This document shows, piece after piece, positions 62,101 through 64,000 of a DNA stretch of 64,000 nt. The stretch lies in the NCBI GenBank assembly GCA_019054805.1, contig JAHQIY010000026.1:1-64000 (forward strand), read 5' to 3'. Below the pieces are notes generated by a model. The model was not told the DNA's origin. It did no database searches and saw nothing but the letters and a program-made list of their open reading frames with translations. Numbering within the stretch: position 1 is the first letter of the stretch; the number at the start of each line of letters is the position of its first letter. This DNA is from Brachionus manjavacas. Its lineage: Eukaryota > Rotifera > Eurotatoria > Ploima > Brachionidae. Made by a program: the position numbers and the translations under genes.

Positions 62101-62648
62101 ATACCTCAATCAATTGGAAATTTGAGAAAACTTCGCACTTTGGATTTAGAGGAAAACAAGCTAGAATCATTGCCAAGTGAAATAGGAGCTTTAAGAGAAT
62201 TAGCCCGATTAGTGGTAGCATCGAACCAGTTAACTCAAATTCCAAGAACTATCGGATCGCTTACAAGTCTTCAGTATTTAAATGTTGGTGAGAATAATCT
62301 TTCCAGTATTCCTGAAGAAATAGGTATATACTTATTATTCATCCAAAAAAAGAATAGACCTAAAATTACTAACATAATCCATAGGGCACCTTGAGAACCT
62401 TGAACACTTGTATCTAAATGATAATCCAAATTTAGCCACTTTGCCACTGGAATTAGGGCTATGTACTAAATTGCAAATTATGTCAATAGAAAATTGCCCC
62501 TTACACAAAATGCCACCTGAGATAGTCGGGGGCGGACCTTCTCTAGTAATACAAGTAATTGAATGAAAAAAATTGAAAAAAAGAAAAGATTTTTAATATA
62601 TTTTATTTTTAGTTTTTGCGAGTACAGGGACAATACTCCAACAGTTGA
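56177..62648 (+). CDS. soc-2: SHOC2/Sur-8 leucine-rich-repeat scaffold protein
   Basis: Fourteen exons keep phase and use GT-AG: 56177-56402, 56454-56743, 56798-56866, 56925-56954, 57006-57191, 59814-59909, 59966-60195, 60242-60335, 60393-60497, 61748-61862, 61914-62038, 62098-62323, 62385-62554, 62613-62648. The product is about 665 residues (human 582). Residues 1-170 are Ser/Asn/Gln-rich, unlike the Lys-rich vertebrate N-terminus. The rest is a run of about 20 LRRs with signature segments [39 protein letters not shown] and a C-terminal [12 protein letters not shown]2 binds active M-Ras and PP1 catalytic subunit to dephosphorylate RAF and promote ERK signalling. The start lies 11 bases after an acceptor-like GATCAG. 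Most introns are 51-62 bp; the fifth (2.6 kb) and ninth (1.25 kb, 60498-61747) contain repeats. Confidence 0.95.
57562..57916. mobile_element. Foldback element, well-preserved copy
   Basis: Left arm 57562 to about 57,711 and right arm about 57,767-57916 are inverted copies with few mismatches. They start CGGCAATGTGAAATATTAGT and end in its reverse complement. The spacer is about 55 bp. Frames on both strands across it are mirror images and not genes. Shared internal words (GTTCTGTAAA, TAGTACAA, CTCTGCA) link it to the diverged copy at 49366-49745. Confidence 0.8.
58096..58140 (-). other. Hammerhead-like motif (weak)
   Basis: On the minus strand: ATGAAGA, a stem AGGCTT-CATA-AAGCC, then GAAA-CCGGTC and AGC. 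The layout equals a minimal hammerhead core (CUGANGA, stem II, GAAA, very short stem III, GUC cleavage triplet), as known from Penelope-like retroelements, but the first core base is changed (A for C). Probably a decayed fragment. Confidence 0.25.
58398..58440 (+). repeat. LINE-tail hairpin remnant
   Basis: ATTCTGAATGAGC-AATA-GCAC followed by AATACAAATAAACAAATAC resembles TCTGAAGGAGC-NNNN-GCTCGAACAGAAAACAAATAA in the array's terminal repeats. One base of the stem is mutated. Confidence 0.4.
58861..58912. repeat. 52-bp perfect palindrome
   Basis: Two 26-base arms meet at GAATTC with no mismatch and no spacer; each outer end is AAACTGCAGAAAATAAAATG. It lies within an intron and belongs to no recognised element. 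Confidence 0.85.
60955..61097. repeat. Inverted repeat in the ninth soc-2 intron
   Basis: Arms at 60955-61007 and 61043-61097 share ATGTCTTTTTTTTTTCGAAA and TCGAAAATTTAA in inverse orientation. Several TTTACGTAA / TTTCGTAAAA palindromic words follow at 61,135-61,260. Further to the right (61,300-61,590) a looser inverted pair with GTCCTTTT / AGAACATCC occurs. No coding function is seen. Confidence 0.55.
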
Positions 62649-63569
62649 GTTTGTATATGTATTTATAAAAAGATTTTAGTCAATTGACAAAATCAATTGT
62701 ATGTTTACACTTAGAATTCGTATCTAATTTTAACTTTTTTAATCGTTATTTTTCCAAAATATTTTTTTATTTTGTTGATTCAAAACATTTAAATGAATTT
62801 TTTAATTTTTTAAATTTTTAATAAAAATTCTATGTTTATAAAATTTTCAGTTTTTATCTTAAAATATTTTTCATTTTGCTATTTCTGCATTTATTTTAAA
62901 ATTCAACAAAACCTTATTAATTAATATACAACGTAATGAATCGCTCTTTAAAATAAAATTTGTCAACTTTATTTTTAAACATCATTTAGTATCTTTAGTA
63001 AACAAAACTTGGAGTCATACTTTTCTAAAAGCATTAAATAATAATAATAATTATAATAATTAACTACTGCAAGAAACTTGCGGATAAGTCTTACACGGAA
63101 GACTTCTCCGCAAGTTTTTGAATTGATTCGCTGAGCAAGAGTTGATCACTTCCTCAGAAAGCTTGTTCCCCCAGGTCTTATTCTCATTTGAGATCTTACT
63201 TAGAAATTATGAGAAAATTTCTAATTATTCTCAGTTATATCTCATTAAAGATCTGAATGAGATCTGAATTGGAAAAATTACTTGTGGATTTAATTATTGA
63301 GATCTAACTTAGAAAAAAGCATAATTTCTAAAATAATTCTCACTTCTTTCTCGCTTTAGATCATCAATTGATCTCAATAAGAAAAATTTTGCTGTCAATT
63401 TTTTAAAAGAGATTTTAAGAATTAAAAAATATCTTTATTTAAATAAAAAGTAAATAAATATATTTATGCAATCTGTTCACTTTCCAATTAACAAGGAAAA
63501 TAATAATTATTGGTAAAATATAACATCATAAATATTAAATGGAAAATAATAATTATTGTTTTGTTTTAG
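62649..63569. other. 3' flank of soc-2 with poly(A) signal and small repeats
   Basis: An AATAAA at 62820-62825, about 175 bases after the stop, is a plausible polyadenylation signal. At 63,038-63,120 a TAA-rich tract is followed by ACTAC-TGCAAG-AAA-CTTGCGGA, a relative of the structured motif in the array. At about 63,180-63,400 two diverged tandem units of roughly 110 bp share TGAGATCT-ACTTAGAAA at their starts. Confidence 0.45.
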
Positions 63570-63732
63570 GACTATAGCCGAAAGAGTTATTAAACTAGCC
63601 ACAAAGGTCAATGATGAGAGTAATATTACTCCAATGTTTCAAAGCGTAAAGCGGCAAACAAACTTAAAACTCTGGATTAAATTTTCCTTAGAAAATTGCG
63701 CATTGATGGCTTTTGGATGGCTTGCTTTGTAA
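63570..63732 (+). other. Exon-like segment of unknown gene or transposon
   Basis: After TTGTTTTAG (63561-63569) a frame of 53 codons reads TIAERVIKLATKVNDESNIT, PMFQSVKRQTNLKLWIKFSL and ends GWLAL-stop at 63730-63732. Codon usage is unlike the surrounding AT-rich DNA, so it is probably a real terminal exon or a transposase piece. No upstream partner exon was found in the window and the family is not recognised. Confidence 0.35.
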
Positions 63733-64000
63733 TTGATCAATTATAGAAAAATACCGCTAATTATAGTTTTTTCTCATGACTTTTGATTAGTTTTTTAATG
63801 TATCTTTTTTTGTCTTAAGAATTGAATTATGAAGAAAAATTACACTATAAATTAGTATACTAAGGATTTAATATTTTTAATAATTTGAAAAAAAAATTTC
63901 AGAAAATAAAGTTTCAATACTATTCTAAACCGATTATATTATTTTTTTAGAACAATAAAAAAATGAATAATTTTATGACAAATTTAGTCGATTCTCAATA
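63733..64000. other. AT-rich end of window; nothing seen
   Basis: Neither strand shows a supported feature in the last 268 bases. Confidence 0.5.

Overview
This is nuclear DNA of a small-genome animal. It is very AT-rich (roughly three quarters by eye), its genes are split by introns of about 50-60 bp, and it carries animal-only gene types: a SHOC2/Sur-8 (soc-2) orthologue and a SOCS-box protein. The TIR-domain family, the SWIM-type transposase tail and the short introns fit a rotifer, most likely a monogonont. That assignment is inference, not proof.

Region 1 (1 to about 38,340) is a segmental array. A unit of about 6.46 kb holds a two-exon gene for a TIR-domain protein of about 600 residues (helical, possibly armadillo-like N-terminus, TIR domain, short helical tail), a piece of LINE reverse transcriptase in the opposite orientation, and a (TAA)n tract with a structured hairpin. 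About 2.65 kb of gene-free DNA bounded by inverted repeats of about 265 bp separates the gene modules. Six gene modules are present: two with the gene on the minus strand (2.6-4.5 kb, 9.1-11.0 kb), then four on the plus strand (16.6-18.5, 23.1-25.0, 29.6-31.4, 36.0-37.9 kb). The orientation flips within the inverted repeat near 15.0-15.15 kb. The window also opens with a near-perfect 1.5-kb palindrome. Copies are nearly identical and most differences are homopolymer lengths, which break every reading frame somewhere. Consensus-sequence error is at least as likely as real decay.

Region 2 (38.3-40.2 kb) is a junction filled with transposon debris: a MITE, a mariner-like fragment and a LINE reverse transcriptase. 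Region 3 (40.2-41.3 kb) is a single-exon SOCS-box protein gene. Region 4 (44.0 to about 51.3 kb) is an unrecognised gene for a Ser/Asn-rich coiled-coil protein. Its 3.5-kb intron carries a MULE/SWIM transposase remnant and an antisense LINE; a solo LTR and a foldback element follow. Region 5 (51.3-56.2 kb) is intergenic with decayed transposons. Region 6 (56.2-62.6 kb) is a complete 14-exon soc-2 gene. The end of the window holds a structured repeat and one orphan exon-like segment.

The most unusual content is the amplified, inverted array of TIR genes bordered by long-inverted-repeat elements. These repeats appear to derive from LINE 3' ends, because the same hairpin-bearing tail lies downstream of independent LINE remnants elsewhere in the window.
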